Part shown: one piece after another, positions 12,395 to 24,732 of the stretch | Layout: each line of letters opens with the position of its first letter | How positions within the stretch are numbered: position 1 is the first letter of the stretch | The notes under the pieces: model-generated | What the model saw: only the letters and a program-made list of their open reading frames with translations | Database searches by the model: none | What the model was told of the DNA's origin: nothing | Program-made: the position numbers and the translations under genes | Assembly (NCBI GenBank): GCA_019914945.1 | Contig: CM034106.1 | Span: forward strand, 10,540,501-10,604,500 | Direction of reading: 5' to 3' | Length of the DNA stretch: 64,000 nucleotides | Source: Typha latifolia | Taxonomy: Eukaryota; Streptophyta; Magnoliopsida; Poales; Typhaceae

Positions 12395-13744
12395 TTATTT
12401 CAAGTCCTCTATCTGATTCTCCTGGATGGCTGCTGCTCTCTGGGGTATGCGATTTGCCAAAGACCTTTGCAGCCTACCACTCCCAGCAAAAGTTAAAAGT
12501 CAGAGCTATATATACTTGTAAAAGTTCTTAACAACCACTTTCTATGTATATGAAGAGAAATTAATCATAACATACAAACTTCGATAGAGCTCCGCCATGC
12601 TTCGATATTTTATTCTCGACTTAGCTCCTTCCTGAAGGTGATCTGAAGTTGGTATTAATTGTCCGAAAGGATCAACATTTTGAACTCTACTTGATATATT
12701 CATATAGCTTTTATCAATAAAGAGAAAAAGAAAAACACTTAGTAACTCACTTGTAACTTAGTTTTAGCTGAGATTGCATTCACATTCTCTGGTATGCAAT
12801 ATTCACATCCTTCTCTGGTAGTTTTAGCAAAGATACATGTGGCCTGTTATAATTGAAAATTTGACACGAGATTATAAGAAACTAAAGAAGAAAGAGAGAG
12901 TAATAATGGGATGCAATTTAAGTACCAGACTAGATGATGGATTCTGTGGTTGTGAGCACCACTGAACTCTTTTGGCATTTGGTTTCTTCTCTAGTTGCTT
13001 ATAATCACAAAGCATAGCTGCATCGCTTGAGACAGTAATCACACCAATTAATCCAACATCCTCATGTAAGGGGCTATGTGTGACCATTGCCATGAAAGTT
13101 TCTCCTGTTCTCTTCCTAAATTGGAACTGACCTGACCATGATAGACCACTATTTAACCTTTGCATGATCTTTTCAAGATGAGGGTGGCATCCTTCACTGA
13201 CAAGTAGATCAGACACCCTTCTTCCAAGTGCTTCGTACTCCTTCCATCCATATAAAATTTCTGCTGATTTGTTCCTGTACATAATATGGCAAATATTTCA
13301 ATATCCCATCTTAATTCCTAATATTAATCCTGCAGACAATATAGCTGGTTTCTTCTTATTATTTACATCCAGCATCGATTTCCGGTACTTCTTTAATTAC
13401 GGAATTAAAGACTAGAAAGTCTTTAAAATATAAACATTCAATAAGAGATTAGATTCAAAATGATAAGAGACTACTACATTAAACCTCTCTCCAATATATC
13501 ATTTATCTATTTATGATATACTTAAAAACCGAATTTTATTTTTGTAAGATCTGATTTAAATCTAATATATTGATTCAAAATTAATAGAGTAATCTAATTA
13601 AAATATGTTCATCTCTCCCAGTATTCTAAATAATACAAAAAATGACGATGTTTCTTTATCTCTTTCATACTTTCAAATTCATCACTGGCTAGTTTTGTAT
13701 TTCAACACCCAAATAGAAAGAAAGGAATCAAAGAGAGCTCATAC

Positions 13745-13779
<35 letters not shown>

Positions 13780-14091
13780 GATGGCATCTCTTAAAAGATA
13801 TATCTCTTGTACTATAAGGTTGGAAACAAACCAGTAGAAGATTTCTCCAGTAGGAGAGCGAGAGACGTAAACGGCATGACCCATGTGTTGCAAAATGCTT
13901 CTGGAGGGACTATTTGCGAAAAAGCCAGGGATGAAGCCGAGCTTACTACCACCACCACCTTTCAAGTTTTTGGATCTCCCTGACTCTCTTCTTTCTTCAC
14001 GTAGAAGAAGGCTTAGCTGCTCCCTGAGCTTGGCTTGACTCACCTCGAGATCGTTGAATCGCTTCATCAAGGCTTCCGTGCTCCCTTCCAT
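12395..14091 (-). CDS. PAS-domain protein resembling the N-terminus of RAF-like kinases, kinase domain absent
   Basis: Exons: 14091-13832, 13274-12926, 12843-12751, 12631-12576 and probably 12473-12395, giving about 278 residues. Residues 1-35 are a short charged, likely coiled-coil N-terminus. A complete PAS domain spans about 65-190: SILQHMGHAVYVSRSPTG, then IFYWNKSAEILYGW, GQFQFRKRTGETF and GVITVSSDA. This arrangement matches the plant PAS-domain RAF-like MAPKKKs, which continue into a linker and a protein kinase domain. Here the reading frame stops soon after the linker, and I see no kinase motifs (GxGxxG, HRD, DFG) downstream on this strand. Exons 1-4 are well supported; the last junction is ambiguous because another frame of exon 5 is also open. 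The gene is either truncated or a genuine short PAS protein. Confidence 0.72.
13745..13768 (+). repeat. (TA)n microsatellite in intron 1 of the PAS gene
   Basis: About 12 TA units, followed by a short imperfect continuation. Confidence 0.9.
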
Positions 14092-15181
14092 TCTAATTGA
14101 ACTCGAACTCTTTTTTCGCGCTGTAAGATGAACAAGCTCATAAGAAATTAAAGTGGACTTTTAACGTTTTTTTTTTTTTTTTTTTTTTTTTTTTTGTTGC
14201 AAAATTTTGTTTACATCCTTATCGTGATTCAAAGTTTTCCTTTTTGTTTTCGTTTTATTCTCGTGACTCGTTGTGGTCTTCTCCGTGACCAGCAAAAAGG
14301 TTTAACGTCAACCCTTTCTTGCCTTACCAATAATAGCGTGTTATTATAGACTTCGGTAATTCGCAAAAATTCTATCGGCTCTAGTTAATTGTTTGGTATT
14401 GCATACGAAAGTGGAAACGAGTTCAAGTACTTAAGTGGCACGTTCGCCGCCGCGTGTAGGGGACATGCAACACGTGGGCAGATGGATTGATGCGTAAGGG
14501 AAAGGGAAATTTTTATAATAAGGTTCCTAAAGTAGTTTAATTTACGATTATGCCCTTATAAAGTTGGTGTATATTAGAGTAAGTTGCTGCTTGTAAGATT
14601 AATGCGTGGACTCGTAGAAAAGGATGTAAAGGGGTTGCACTACAAGCCTAAAAGTTACGATTCGGAAAAAGAATTAGAAAAGATAGTTTTTTTTATTAAA
14701 GAAAGCCCATTAACATTTGAGGATCTGCAGAGAATAATATTAACTTAACCTATAAGGAATAAAAACTACAATAAAAAGGCTAATTGGGGTATTTTTCGTT
14801 CTCAAGTCGTATAAAAGTCGACTATGCCTAATTGTAACAGCATATTGAAACTAGCGAGCAGTCGACCGAACAAATTAACGAGAACTTTTGCATGACAAAA
14901 CCTAATAAAAATTAACCAGCAAAACCAGACTTTAGTAGCTGCTAGCATTCAAGCGGTAAAAAGTATCCAATATCCAACCTCGAATGTATATACATGGATT
15001 ACAGCCACATGACAACAGAGTCTCGCTTTCGGTCGGGCCATTACATGACAAGGTGCAAGAACTTTGATCATGATTTTACATTTGAATGCAAAATGAAATC
15101 CACAATCTTTGGCACGCAAAAGCTGCAAAGCGAATTCTGGAGAAACATCAGCAAAAGCTCCTAAAAAATCTTCTTGTCGCT
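14092..15181. other. Promoter/intergenic region of the PAS gene
   Basis: AT-rich spacer between the PAS gene start and the 3' end of CSN1. It includes a run of 29 T at 14167-14195. I see no gene. Confidence 0.6.
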
Positions 15182-18100
15182 TCAAAGTTTCCTTGTTCCC
15201 CTCTGGTTATGCTCATGTTTAATGAGATTTGCTCTCAGCAACATCGCTTTCACATCCCTCTCAAACTCAATGCCAGATTGTAGGACACGCTGGAATGTTG
15301 CATTTCTTTGATCAGCATGTCTTGCATAAAGAATTTTATTGTGCGAGTCTATTCTGGCCTGCAGAAATTTCAGAAACAATCAACTCAACAAGGAGACAAG
15401 TAGTGATGCAGAATCATGATATCATGAAGATATAGAAAGAAAAAAAGGTAAAGCATAATCTGAAGGCCTACATAGAAGTACAACAAAACAGCAAAATATC
15501 CATACTTGAATCTGGTTTTCGGTAATCAAGGCTTCTAGTTCTTTCTCCAGCCCAGTAACATTAGTCTTGAAGGCATCAGCCATTGTGTGGAGATCAACAG
15601 AAATAAAAGGATGTGTGTACTGAATGATAGCTTTGTGACGAATTTCAGTGTATAAAGCTTCAACATGATCATGCAAATGAATGTCCAAAAGTAAATTTGG
15701 TTTTAGCTTCTCAAGATATTCGAGACATGAAGCATATCGGCTGCAATGGAGCAAATCTTGTGGTTAGAAAAGAAGAAACCAACATAAAAGCAATAATTCA
15801 TCATTATATATCCAGAAAGATAGTAATTGATTCTGACAGAATATTTCTGCCATGCACTTCACATGCTTAACATTGTATTCAGATGATAGGTCTTCACTGA
15901 ATCGTTGTCCCCCTCAAAACATTGTCATATCTGACTAGTGAACTGGACTGAAGCCTTTCTTAATTTAAATGTGCTTATTGGAATTTAGAAGGACCACACA
16001 AAACATCCCCTTTGTATCAAGTATGTATCATGAACTGGCGCCCCAATGTACCCTCTGAATTTTGAGAGGCTATTCCAACAGGAAGCAACACAAAAGACTT
16101 ACACGCAGCTCCTTTCTGAAGCAAAATCAGTAGTACTGTAACAATCAGGTATAAGAAAGAACTGTAACAACTATATGAGGCACCAAGAAAATGTGGAAGT
16201 ACACTGTCCTGGTACAGGTCAATATTTCATTCAACATTTCATAATGCAAATCAGCTAGTGTTTGACAACTTTCTAAGTTCCAATCTAGGATAGTGTCCAG
16301 TATGTCCAATGGCTCGAGGAAATACCTGATACAACTACAATATACTAGGAGAGAACTTAGAATCAGAATATCTGTATTTACCTGCATTATTATGGGACAA
16401 ACTTATTAAGCATGTTAAAATGAAGGCCTCACTTTTTGGCAGTTGCTAGTCATATGTTGACAAATTCCCATGCAAGTGTTACACACATAATCTACTGCAA
16501 ACTGCAGACAGCCAACCTAATAAAGACGATTTTCTGTTAAAGGAGGTGCCTTATTGAATTACATTTTGAAAGAGTGAACAGCAAGGTAATACTGCAAGGT
16601 ACAATGGAATAAATTTATCTGATTGTTGATCAATTAAAGCTTCCAATGAAATAATCTTTTGCTCTTAGAAAAATAAGTAAAAAAAATTCAAACACCGCCG
16701 TACATTTTATTACTTTCTAACTAAGTCTTCGAGGATTTGGTAATTGAACTCCTTTTTTCTTATAATTCTCATATAACACATTACTGCTATTTTGACTAAT
16801 TGACATAATGTAATTCTACTTACATACTAAAGTACTTTTAAAATTTCTTTGATCTAGACTCACACTAACCAAACCCTTTCGAAAACAATACTCCACTCTA
16901 ACTAAACCCTACCAAATCAAAAACCTCTTCTAGATTTAATCTCCCTACCCCAACATGTAACTAGGTAGTTCGAAATTACTCTTTGTATTTTAATAGACTA
17001 TTCCTTTGTTGGTAAAATGGTTAGGTTAGCTTACGGTGTTGTATGAAAATTATGGAAAAAAATTGAAGGCCGGGCCATAAACAGAGCGTTAATATGTGGT
17101 GTTATTTAAAAATTCCCCTAGAGAAAAAAACATGACCATAAATTCTATAATGAAGATCAAGTTGAAGAAATTTCCATGCCACTGACAAATAAATATGACT
17201 AACATACCCTTTTCTGTTAATGTGGACTTCTCACAAGATGAAGAAATAAAGATTCATATAGCCTGCCTGCAATATCTGTATAAACATTCTCAGGAATAAT
17301 TTATCTCCTAGCAAGACTATCCATTCTAACCAGAGGGGCTTCTTTTATGGTCTTACAGCAGAACAACATGCTGAGAAAATAATCGGTATTACAAGTCTTT
17401 AATGTTAATCATTATCTGGCTAGTATGTGATGGTTGGCAAAGTATTTCTTACATGGGAATATGGCATCTGCATTGAAGGTCATGGCAACCAATTTCTACC
17501 ATTAGATTTTAAACTAATAGAAGAAATGATCACAAGCGGAAGTCAGAGAAATCTCAACTCATGTTCCAATTTCTTATAGCCAAAGGAATATGGTGGAAAA
17601 GGGCTACAAGGCTGCTGATGATGGTGAGGAGGGTATCAAAGGAAAGAATATGTACTCAGCAATCCTATATACAGAAAAGCTTTTGACTACAGAACATAAT
17701 AAATCTAGCATAAATAATCCCATTGCTTACCCAACAATTATACAGCCTTCTAAGTGGACAAAATATGACAATGTCCTGTAACTCTGCTTTCCCGTTATGC
17801 CCTATTCTTCCCATTTCCAAGACTGATTAGCTCAGGAAAATAATTTGTAATACTGGTGTTGAGTGAGACATATTATAAGTACTTTCCACAAAGATTACTA
17901 ACATAACAGAAAATTAAACAAATTTCACTTATACAACCTACCTTGCATAGAAATCATTAATGAGTTCCCTGACTTCAGGCACCAACTCTAAAAAATTACG
18001 GAAGTTAATGTTGTCGATGACCTTCTTCTGTTAACAGAGAAAGAGATAGCAAAATTTTGCATGAGAAATTGACCTCCATTAACACAAAAGAAAAATTGCA

Positions 18101-21061
18101 AATGATGACAAGAAGAAGAAGAAGAAAGCAAGATGAACCTTCAGTTCAGTGCGGTCAAAAGAAGCAAGTGCACAAAGTCCACCATATGTAGCAACATCTT
18201 GTGGTGCTATCACTTCTGAATAGTTATTTCCAAGTTCCAGCCCTGTCTCTATAAACTACAGAAGGGACGATAGTTATAAGTAAACTAGCTAAATGATGCT
18301 CAAACTTAAATTATAGCAAAAGCATGCAATAGATTTTCCATTCATCTCAACTCTCAACAGTGATAGAGCCAATCAAAAGGAAACGTTTAGAGCAAGGTTC
18401 AAAAAATTGAGATCGGAATCGGCCTTCCGAAAAAGAAAAAAAAATGTATCGGCCAGACCAACCGTATCAGTCGCCTGGATTGGACTTTTTAATTACGTAA
18501 AAAGTTAAATATTATTTAAAAATGCAGAAAAACTTCTAGAAATTTGAAAAAAATTTATTATAAAAATAAGAAAATAAAGAAAGAAAAACTATGGTGCAAT
18601 TAAAATTGAAAAGAAGAAGAGATTAGAAAGAGAGTAAGTAAAAAAAATCAAACAAAAAAAAGAAAAACCATGATGTAGTGAAGAAGAAAAAATGTGAGAG
18701 CGAAAGAAATAAAAAACTGAGAGAGATATAAAGAAATAAATTAAAAATTATATACCGGAGTTCATCAGAGCTAGATCTCTCCGTAAAAGAAACAATAGTT
18801 ATATGATAAGGAAAGAAAAAAAGAAAAAAAAGAGTGAAAGAGAGTAAGAGAGGAAGTGAGGAGTGAAAGAGAGAAAGAAAGAAAGAGAGTTCAGATTGGA
18901 CTTAGATCAAGATCGAGTTTAGCCGATCAGGTGAACCATGGTTCTGAGAGATAATGTCTTAGCTGCAGCATGTCATTATTCAACAAAAATAATAGCAATC
19001 CAATATGCACAACATCTTAGCTACATTGGTGTATGAAATGTTTCAACTTTCAACAAATCTTAAAATAAGAATCAGCATTGAGCAAATAATGTGTGACTAC
19101 AAGAGTCCTTATATGAAGTAAAAAAGTTAGATAATGAAATGAAATAGGCAAATTGATCTCATTTGAATCCTTAATTCATGTGAATTTTGTCCAAGTTATA
19201 ATATGCTGAAAATGAGCCTGAAATTTTGGTATAACAATCAATAGGTTTTTATGCAACAAAACGAGTTTGAGAATTCTGCTTCCTTAGCATGAACTTAGAA
19301 TTACTTTGCAAGACAAACTTTTTTTATCAAGAAGGCTACTTCATTAAAGCACCGGTATGGCAGGCATATCAACAGAAATTAAAAATATCTGTAGTCCAAA
19401 CTCCAATCACATAATTCCATATTTTGATGTCAATATAATTCTAGACCATCGAGACACCACCCATAGAAATAAAGATTCCAAAATTCCGGCTAAACTGACC
19501 TTGCGTGCAGCAAGCTTATATTTTTTTGCTTCCAGGTGAGATAATCCTGCAGCACATCGTAGTTTTGCAACAGTAACAAGATCCAATGAGTCCGGTGTTT
19601 GCTCCGCTTTACTAACATAATTTGAAACATGCATGAATTGGCCCAACTCAATGCCAACCAAAATCACATTAAGACACATCTGTATTATATGCTTTGAAGT
19701 GGTGCAATAGTCACGAGTTCGGACATAATTCTTAAAGGCATCTCCAAGTTGGCCATGAGCATAGTAGAAGTCGCCAAAGTCATTGTAACCCATTCGGATG
19801 CTTTCCTTGATTAAATTTGTCTGCAGGTAGAAGTTAGTGTGACAGGTGATCAGCTACTACTCAAAACTAGAGGTAAACCAATATACAAAAAAGAAGAAGA
19901 AAACACCTAGCATCTCCTTCAACTCATTAGATATATAGTAAAAGATGCTTGCGCCATATTTTATCAGAAAAGGCAGTGGAATTATGCAAACTAGCCTAGC
20001 ACTAGACTACAATAAAAACTGGAAATCAGCATTACAAAGTGCAGCTTGGAAGAATTGACCAGTTTAGAGTATAATGGCTGCTAATGGCAATCCCAAACTG
20101 ATGCTAAGCATTGCGAACTTGCATTAATTATGAAGGAATTATAAAGCACATAAGAAAAAGAATCTCACATCCTCGTTGCTACTAGCATCCGTACCTTCCA
20201 AGTAACATAAAACTATATAATAAAAGATATTAGAAGTTCATAATAAAGGAGGGCATCTATGCCTTCTCTTAAAAAACAAAAGTGTAATAGTTTGACCACG
20301 ATGCCAGATATGCAAGATAGACAAAGAACAATCTGATAACATCTGAATCTTTATTCTGAACTTTTTTTTAAAGAAAAAAAAAAGAGCATAAGGATCATGG
20401 GAGGATGCCATTTTCAGCAGTATTCTTGAACCCGAACTGGAAATAACTAGGCTTTGAGAAAAATTATCGGAGCACCTTCTAACCAACGATGATGAGTCCT
20501 ACACAAAAGTATTCCATAATTCAAGCCTCCTTAATATCGTAAGCGCTAGAACAGCTCTGATGATTCAACTATGCATCGGAACGAATGGATCAATTTTCCG
20601 ATCAAACCAAAACAACAAGAAGGATAGAGAAACAAATAAGAAGAAGGTACCTTATATCCATTGAGCTCGTTCTCGAGCTTCTCCTTCCGCAGCTCCGCTC
20701 GGCGATCGATCATATCCGCCCACGACTGGTCGAACAGATACCTCGACCCGAGCCTTCCCGCGATCTTTGCCGAGACATCGCGGTGGATGTTGGAGTCCTC
20801 CCCCTTCTTAATCTCGTCGTACGCCATCCGGAGCGCCTCGAGCTGCATCGTCTCGTTGCCGCATCGATCGGCGATGAAGAGAAGCCGCGTTACTCGACTC
20901 CGACCCGTGTACAAGCCCGCATAAGCCTCCACGTCCATCTGCTCTCCGCCCATCGCCGACGGGGGTGGAGGCGGCGGCGGCGCCTCCGGATCCACGCTGC
21001 CGTTGGGGAAGGACGAGTCATCCAACATCGCGGCGCCGGAGACCTCGTCTTCCCCGTCCAT
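15182..21061 (-). CDS. CSN1: COP9 signalosome complex subunit 1 (CSN1/FUS6/COP11)
   Basis: Subunit of the nuclear COP9 signalosome, which removes NEDD8/RUB from cullins and so controls cullin-RING ubiquitin ligases; in Arabidopsis it represses photomorphogenesis. Six exons on the minus strand join in frame: 21061-20651, 19820-19500, 18255-18139, 18027-17942, 15740-15506 and 15358-15182, giving 448 residues (Arabidopsis FUS6 is about 441). Family landmarks: [20 protein letters not shown] near 40, [16 protein letters not shown] near 142, [36 protein letters not shown] near 258, and the C-terminal [20 protein letters not shown]. The N-terminal half is helical TPR-like repeat; the C-terminal half is the PCI domain used for complex assembly. 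The N-terminus is Asp/Glu- and Pro-rich and GC-rich at DNA level. Introns 2 and 4 are long; intron 2 holds a hAT-like element. Confidence 0.95.
18393..18940 (+). mobile_element. hAT-like non-autonomous element, copy A (in CSN1 intron 2)
   Basis: About 548 bp. It starts CAAGGTTC and ends GAACCATG, imperfect inverted termini. Flanking 8-mers GTTTAGAG and GTTCTGAG match at 6 of 8 positions, fitting an aged 8-bp target duplication of the hAT superfamily. It shares ordered blocks with 43688-44521: GAATCGGCC, TATCGGCCAGA, TTGGA..TTTTTAATTAC, AAATATTATTTAAAA and GCTAGATCTCTCCGT. There is no coding capacity. Confidence 0.65.
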
Positions 21062-21153
21062 TGGCTAGGTTTTCGGGCTCGGAATCCAAGGAGAAGAGCT
21101 TGGGCTTCCTTTCTTCTCCTCCTTTTTTTTAATCTTTCTTTCCTTCTCGAGCA

Positions 21154-21161
21154 AAACCCTA
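21154..21161. promoter_or_regulatory. Telo-box in the CSN1 leader
   Basis: AAACCCTA, the plant telo-box, lies about 95 bases upstream of the CSN1 ATG. Such boxes are common near the starts of plant housekeeping genes. Confidence 0.45.
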
Positions 21162-21927
21162 GAGAAGAAGAGAAGGGAGAGAAGCCATGGATATCATATT
21201 ATGTTGTAGTTGGGCTCAGCCCTGAGATGGACTTCATATTCTACGATGGCCCAAGAACCGGCCTTCGTCAACATCAAAATAACTTTTTAACGAATAGTTT
21301 TTTTTCTCTCTCTCTCTCTTTTTGTGCAATCTACTCAAAAGAACTTGTAGTTAAGCCAGATTACAAAATATCTCCTTGAATTTTTATTTGCGTTATTCAT
21401 TTTAATTTATGTGCAACTGTTAGTTTTTCTATCCAAAATGAATAATAAAAATAGTTTTTTAATACTAATAAATGTTTGTCAATTTTACGTTTTATTTTAT
21501 CTTTTTTTTATTTAATATTTGCAATGTTTAAAAGAAAAGAATTTTTACAATTATGTCTCTTCTTCTTGATGTCCCTTCATGTGTGACAGACTAGTTGTTT
21601 ACTACTAATATTTTGGATTTCTTATGATCGTTTCCCCGGATTATCAGAATAATTAGACGTCTGCTCCCTTGGCAGGTGAGTTGGAGAAAAATGGAGAACA
21701 ATTGACCTAAAATATCTGCTCAAATTTATACCCTCAAAACACACCACCAATACATCAACCACTCATCTCTCAGTGACCCAATTTTTGTTAAGACTCTCAT
21801 GTTTAACTTTCACACTGCCTCTTCTTTTCTCTTCACAGTGTAAAGGTTGCTTTTATGACCAAAAGAATTACAAAAATGGTAGAAAACCAGGTAGTTCACT
21901 GATCTGCTCTCTATGCAACTTTCAATA
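21162..21927. other. Intergenic spacer CSN1-methyltransferase
   Basis: About 0.8 kb of AT-rich sequence that would hold the CSN1 promoter and the 3' UTR of the methyltransferase gene. I see no gene or repeat of note beyond a short CT run near 21305-21320. Confidence 0.6.
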
Positions 21928-24630
21928 TCATTGCGCTTGGTTTTGGTCTTGAGCAGTCCAGTATGTCTTCACTACCAGCAAAAGCTTCTCTCTCTGGTGT
22001 GGGCCGTCTTCGTGGTCGACGATCTGGCTATCCCACCTCATTCCTTCTGAGATGCTCTTGATCTTTACTAGGATATCTACATCATCTCTAAAGATCACTG
22101 TGCCCTCCGGACGAAGGATTCTGTCCATCTCCAATAGAATGTCTTCCATCTCACATCTGAATTGAAAAATATAAATATGTTAGATATAAACCTAAAAAGA
22201 TTTCGTGCTCTTGAGGTTTAATACTATATATGACAGATAGGTGTAGCGGAATTCAAATTTAGGACATTTCACTTTGATACTATGTTTATCTTTTTATAAG
22301 GTTAAACTACTACAGAATAGAGAATTTTCATCTTCTGTACATGCCTTACCTGTCCTTGTAGAGAGTGAACACAGAATCAGCATGAATGAGATCATATGTC
22401 CTCGGATAAGTTGACATTGCCTCACACCTGCAATTAATGGCCATGGCATGAGAAGAAGATATACTAAGAGTACCTACTAGGAGAGTTATGCTTGTTTGTG
22501 CTGGAACTCACCAGTCCTGGTATGCACCGATAAGCCCGCGCTCATAGATTACCCCAAGGGTGTTAAACTTTGCTATGGTCGGCACCATGTTCATCACCCA
22601 AACTGGATCATCAATCAGTGCGGCGGCAAATCCTCCGAACTGAGCATTCATATCGAGCAGGTTGCGGTATCTGCCCTTCTGCCCTAATTGGGTGATCACA
22701 GTCTTGTAGTAACCTACCCTCTTCTTCCATAATTCAGTATCCTGCAAGAACATTTCAGGTGTAACACCTCGAAGGCTTCCACTATTAATCCTTGGCGGCA
22801 CTGCCGTTAGCCTTTCGGGCCATTTCTTCAATTCTCCACCGGCAAATTGCTCAATGCTAGCCACCTCAGGCAGGGGAGTAATGCAAAGTTCCATCTTGTT
22901 GTACCTAGAATAAGGATTGCAGCACCTTGTATCAGTTCTGAAATGTTCAGATGTTATCATAGTAAATCATGGGTCAAGAGAATAATGTATACCATGCAGC
23001 ATCTGGATCCTGAGCCGGGCAAAACTGCGGTGATCGGATAACCTTCTTACTAACTTTGCAGTGGATATGATTAGTAGGTTTCTGCCAGATTGCAATGTTA
23101 ACCTTCTCCTTAATCTTCTTCCAGCAGAGGCTCTTCGCCACTGCTTCAATTGAGTTCTGCTCTGCATTCAGATCCTCCTGAGTCCTCTGCCATCCCTTCC
23201 AATGGCTCTTCCAATTGATAGGCGGCCCCGAGAGGATCCAATACCCACCGGGCCTCAGAACTCGATCGATTTCGATCAAGAACAACCCATCTATTAATTC
23301 AAATAACAACAACTTTAACTACTTAATCTTAACGAGGTACAATTGCAAGCAGAATTCAACCATGGCAAGTGTCAAAAAAGTGAGACTACCATAGTGATGC
23401 CAAGGGATGAGGCAGCGTGAGCAATGCGCCATGTCGAAGGCCCTTGCAGGGTACGGGAGGCGGTTCGACGCGAGCACGCCGATCATGGCCGGCACGCCGC
23501 GCTCGAGTGCGAACTGCACCTGAGCCTCGTGTGAGTCCCTTGGAGCAAACGACATGGTAAGGACGTTGCGAGATAAAAGGTAAGCACCCCAGCTGGCCAC
23601 CTAATTGTAGATATCACAAAAAAAATTTGAATCAAAACGAAGTTGGAAGGATTATAATCTGAGTCACTGAGTCGACACAGTTGCCGTTTGTCGACTGTTG
23701 ACTTTGGACAAGCATGGTAATAAATAGCCATAGGGAATGAATTATGACGAAAACTTGGGCTAAATCCAAAATTTTCCCAAAAACATTTATCAATCAAATC
23801 TTTACGCTGTATCAGATGAGATACACAATCACAAGGTATATCGTTCTCCTATTAATCACAAAAGATAACTATCTAGATCTAATGATCCGATTTGGCCACC
23901 GGGACGAGCCGGAACACCGACGGTGGAAATAAGAGAAGAGGAGGGCAATTGGGGAATAAGTACTCACCCCGCAACCGGTATCGAGGGCGGTGCGGATGGA
24001 GCCGTCATGGAGTGACACGAGTCTGTCAATCTCGTCGATGTAGGCGTCCGCCCCATTGGGAAACATCGTGCCGCCACCGGGAAACCGGAACTTGTCCCCG
24101 TCGACCCGAATCCAATTCTGAACGGCCTTCTCCACCGTGAGCTCCTTGTGCGGGACGTTGGCGAACCACGCCACGCCGCGGCTCGCCGGCCACGGGAACG
24201 GGTTGCGGTAACCGGCAGGTGCCGGTATCAGGCACTTGAGCAGCTCCCCCTTCTCCGGGCAGTGCCGCTCCCGGTAGATGAGCCGGTCACGGTCGAACCG
24301 GAGCGACCGGTCGCGGTCCTCGCACGGGGTGTACTCCGAGAACTTGGCGTCGCACGCGGGGAACCGCCTCGCGGCCGGCGCCGCCGCCGCCGAATCGTCG
24401 GCGGCGTGGTGGGCGGCGAAGTCGAGGGTGGCCGTGGAGGGGGTAGACGAGTTGGTCCCGCAGGAAACAGCGGTGAGGACCTCGGTGGTGGAGAAGCCGC
24501 CGCCACCGCCGTGCTGCCAGATTCCGAGGAGATAGGAAGCGGAGCAGAGGAAAGCGACGACGGCGATGGAGAGGAGGTTCGTGCGCTTAAGATAGGATTG
24601 GTAGAGCTTACGGACGGAAGAGGACGCCAT
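21928..24630 (-). CDS. Probable Golgi methyltransferase PMT (QUASIMODO2/DUF248 family)
   Basis: Type II membrane protein of the Golgi, S-adenosyl-methionine dependent, thought to methylate cell-wall pectin. Six exons: 24630-23968, 23600-23390, 23290-22993, 22904-22512, 22427-22350 and 22156-21928, all in frame, giving 623 residues, normal for the family. A short basic cytosolic tail precedes a signal anchor at about residues 19-37 ([20 protein letters not shown]). A Pro/Ala-rich stem follows. Family blocks: [40 protein letters not shown]-binding motif [15 protein letters not shown] across the exon 1/2 junction near 215-229, [17 protein letters not shown], the second-half [16 protein letters not shown], and [16 protein letters not shown] near the C-terminus. 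The N-terminus most resembles the Arabidopsis PMT15-18 group. Exon 1 is strongly GC-rich. Confidence 0.93.
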
Positions 24631-24724
24631 GGTTCGGAGGAGAAGAAGACTTCTTTCAGATGGGGAAGGATGTATAAATTAAGGATGGTATTGACATAGA
24701 AGGAAAGAGAAGGGTGTGAATTTT

Positions 24725-24732
24725 TTATATAA
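24725..24732 (-). promoter_or_regulatory. TATA box of the methyltransferase gene
   Basis: TATATAAA on the minus strand, about 95 bases upstream of the ATG at 24630. Confidence 0.45.

Noticed and set aside
20585..21379. 264-codon plus-strand ORF over CSN1 exon 1
   Set aside because: It is the shadow of the GC-rich CSN1 first exon; Arg-rich composition follows from the complementary codons.
24148..24699. 183-codon plus-strand ORF over the methyltransferase first exon
   Set aside because: Antisense shadow, very Arg/Gly-rich, with no splice or promoter context.
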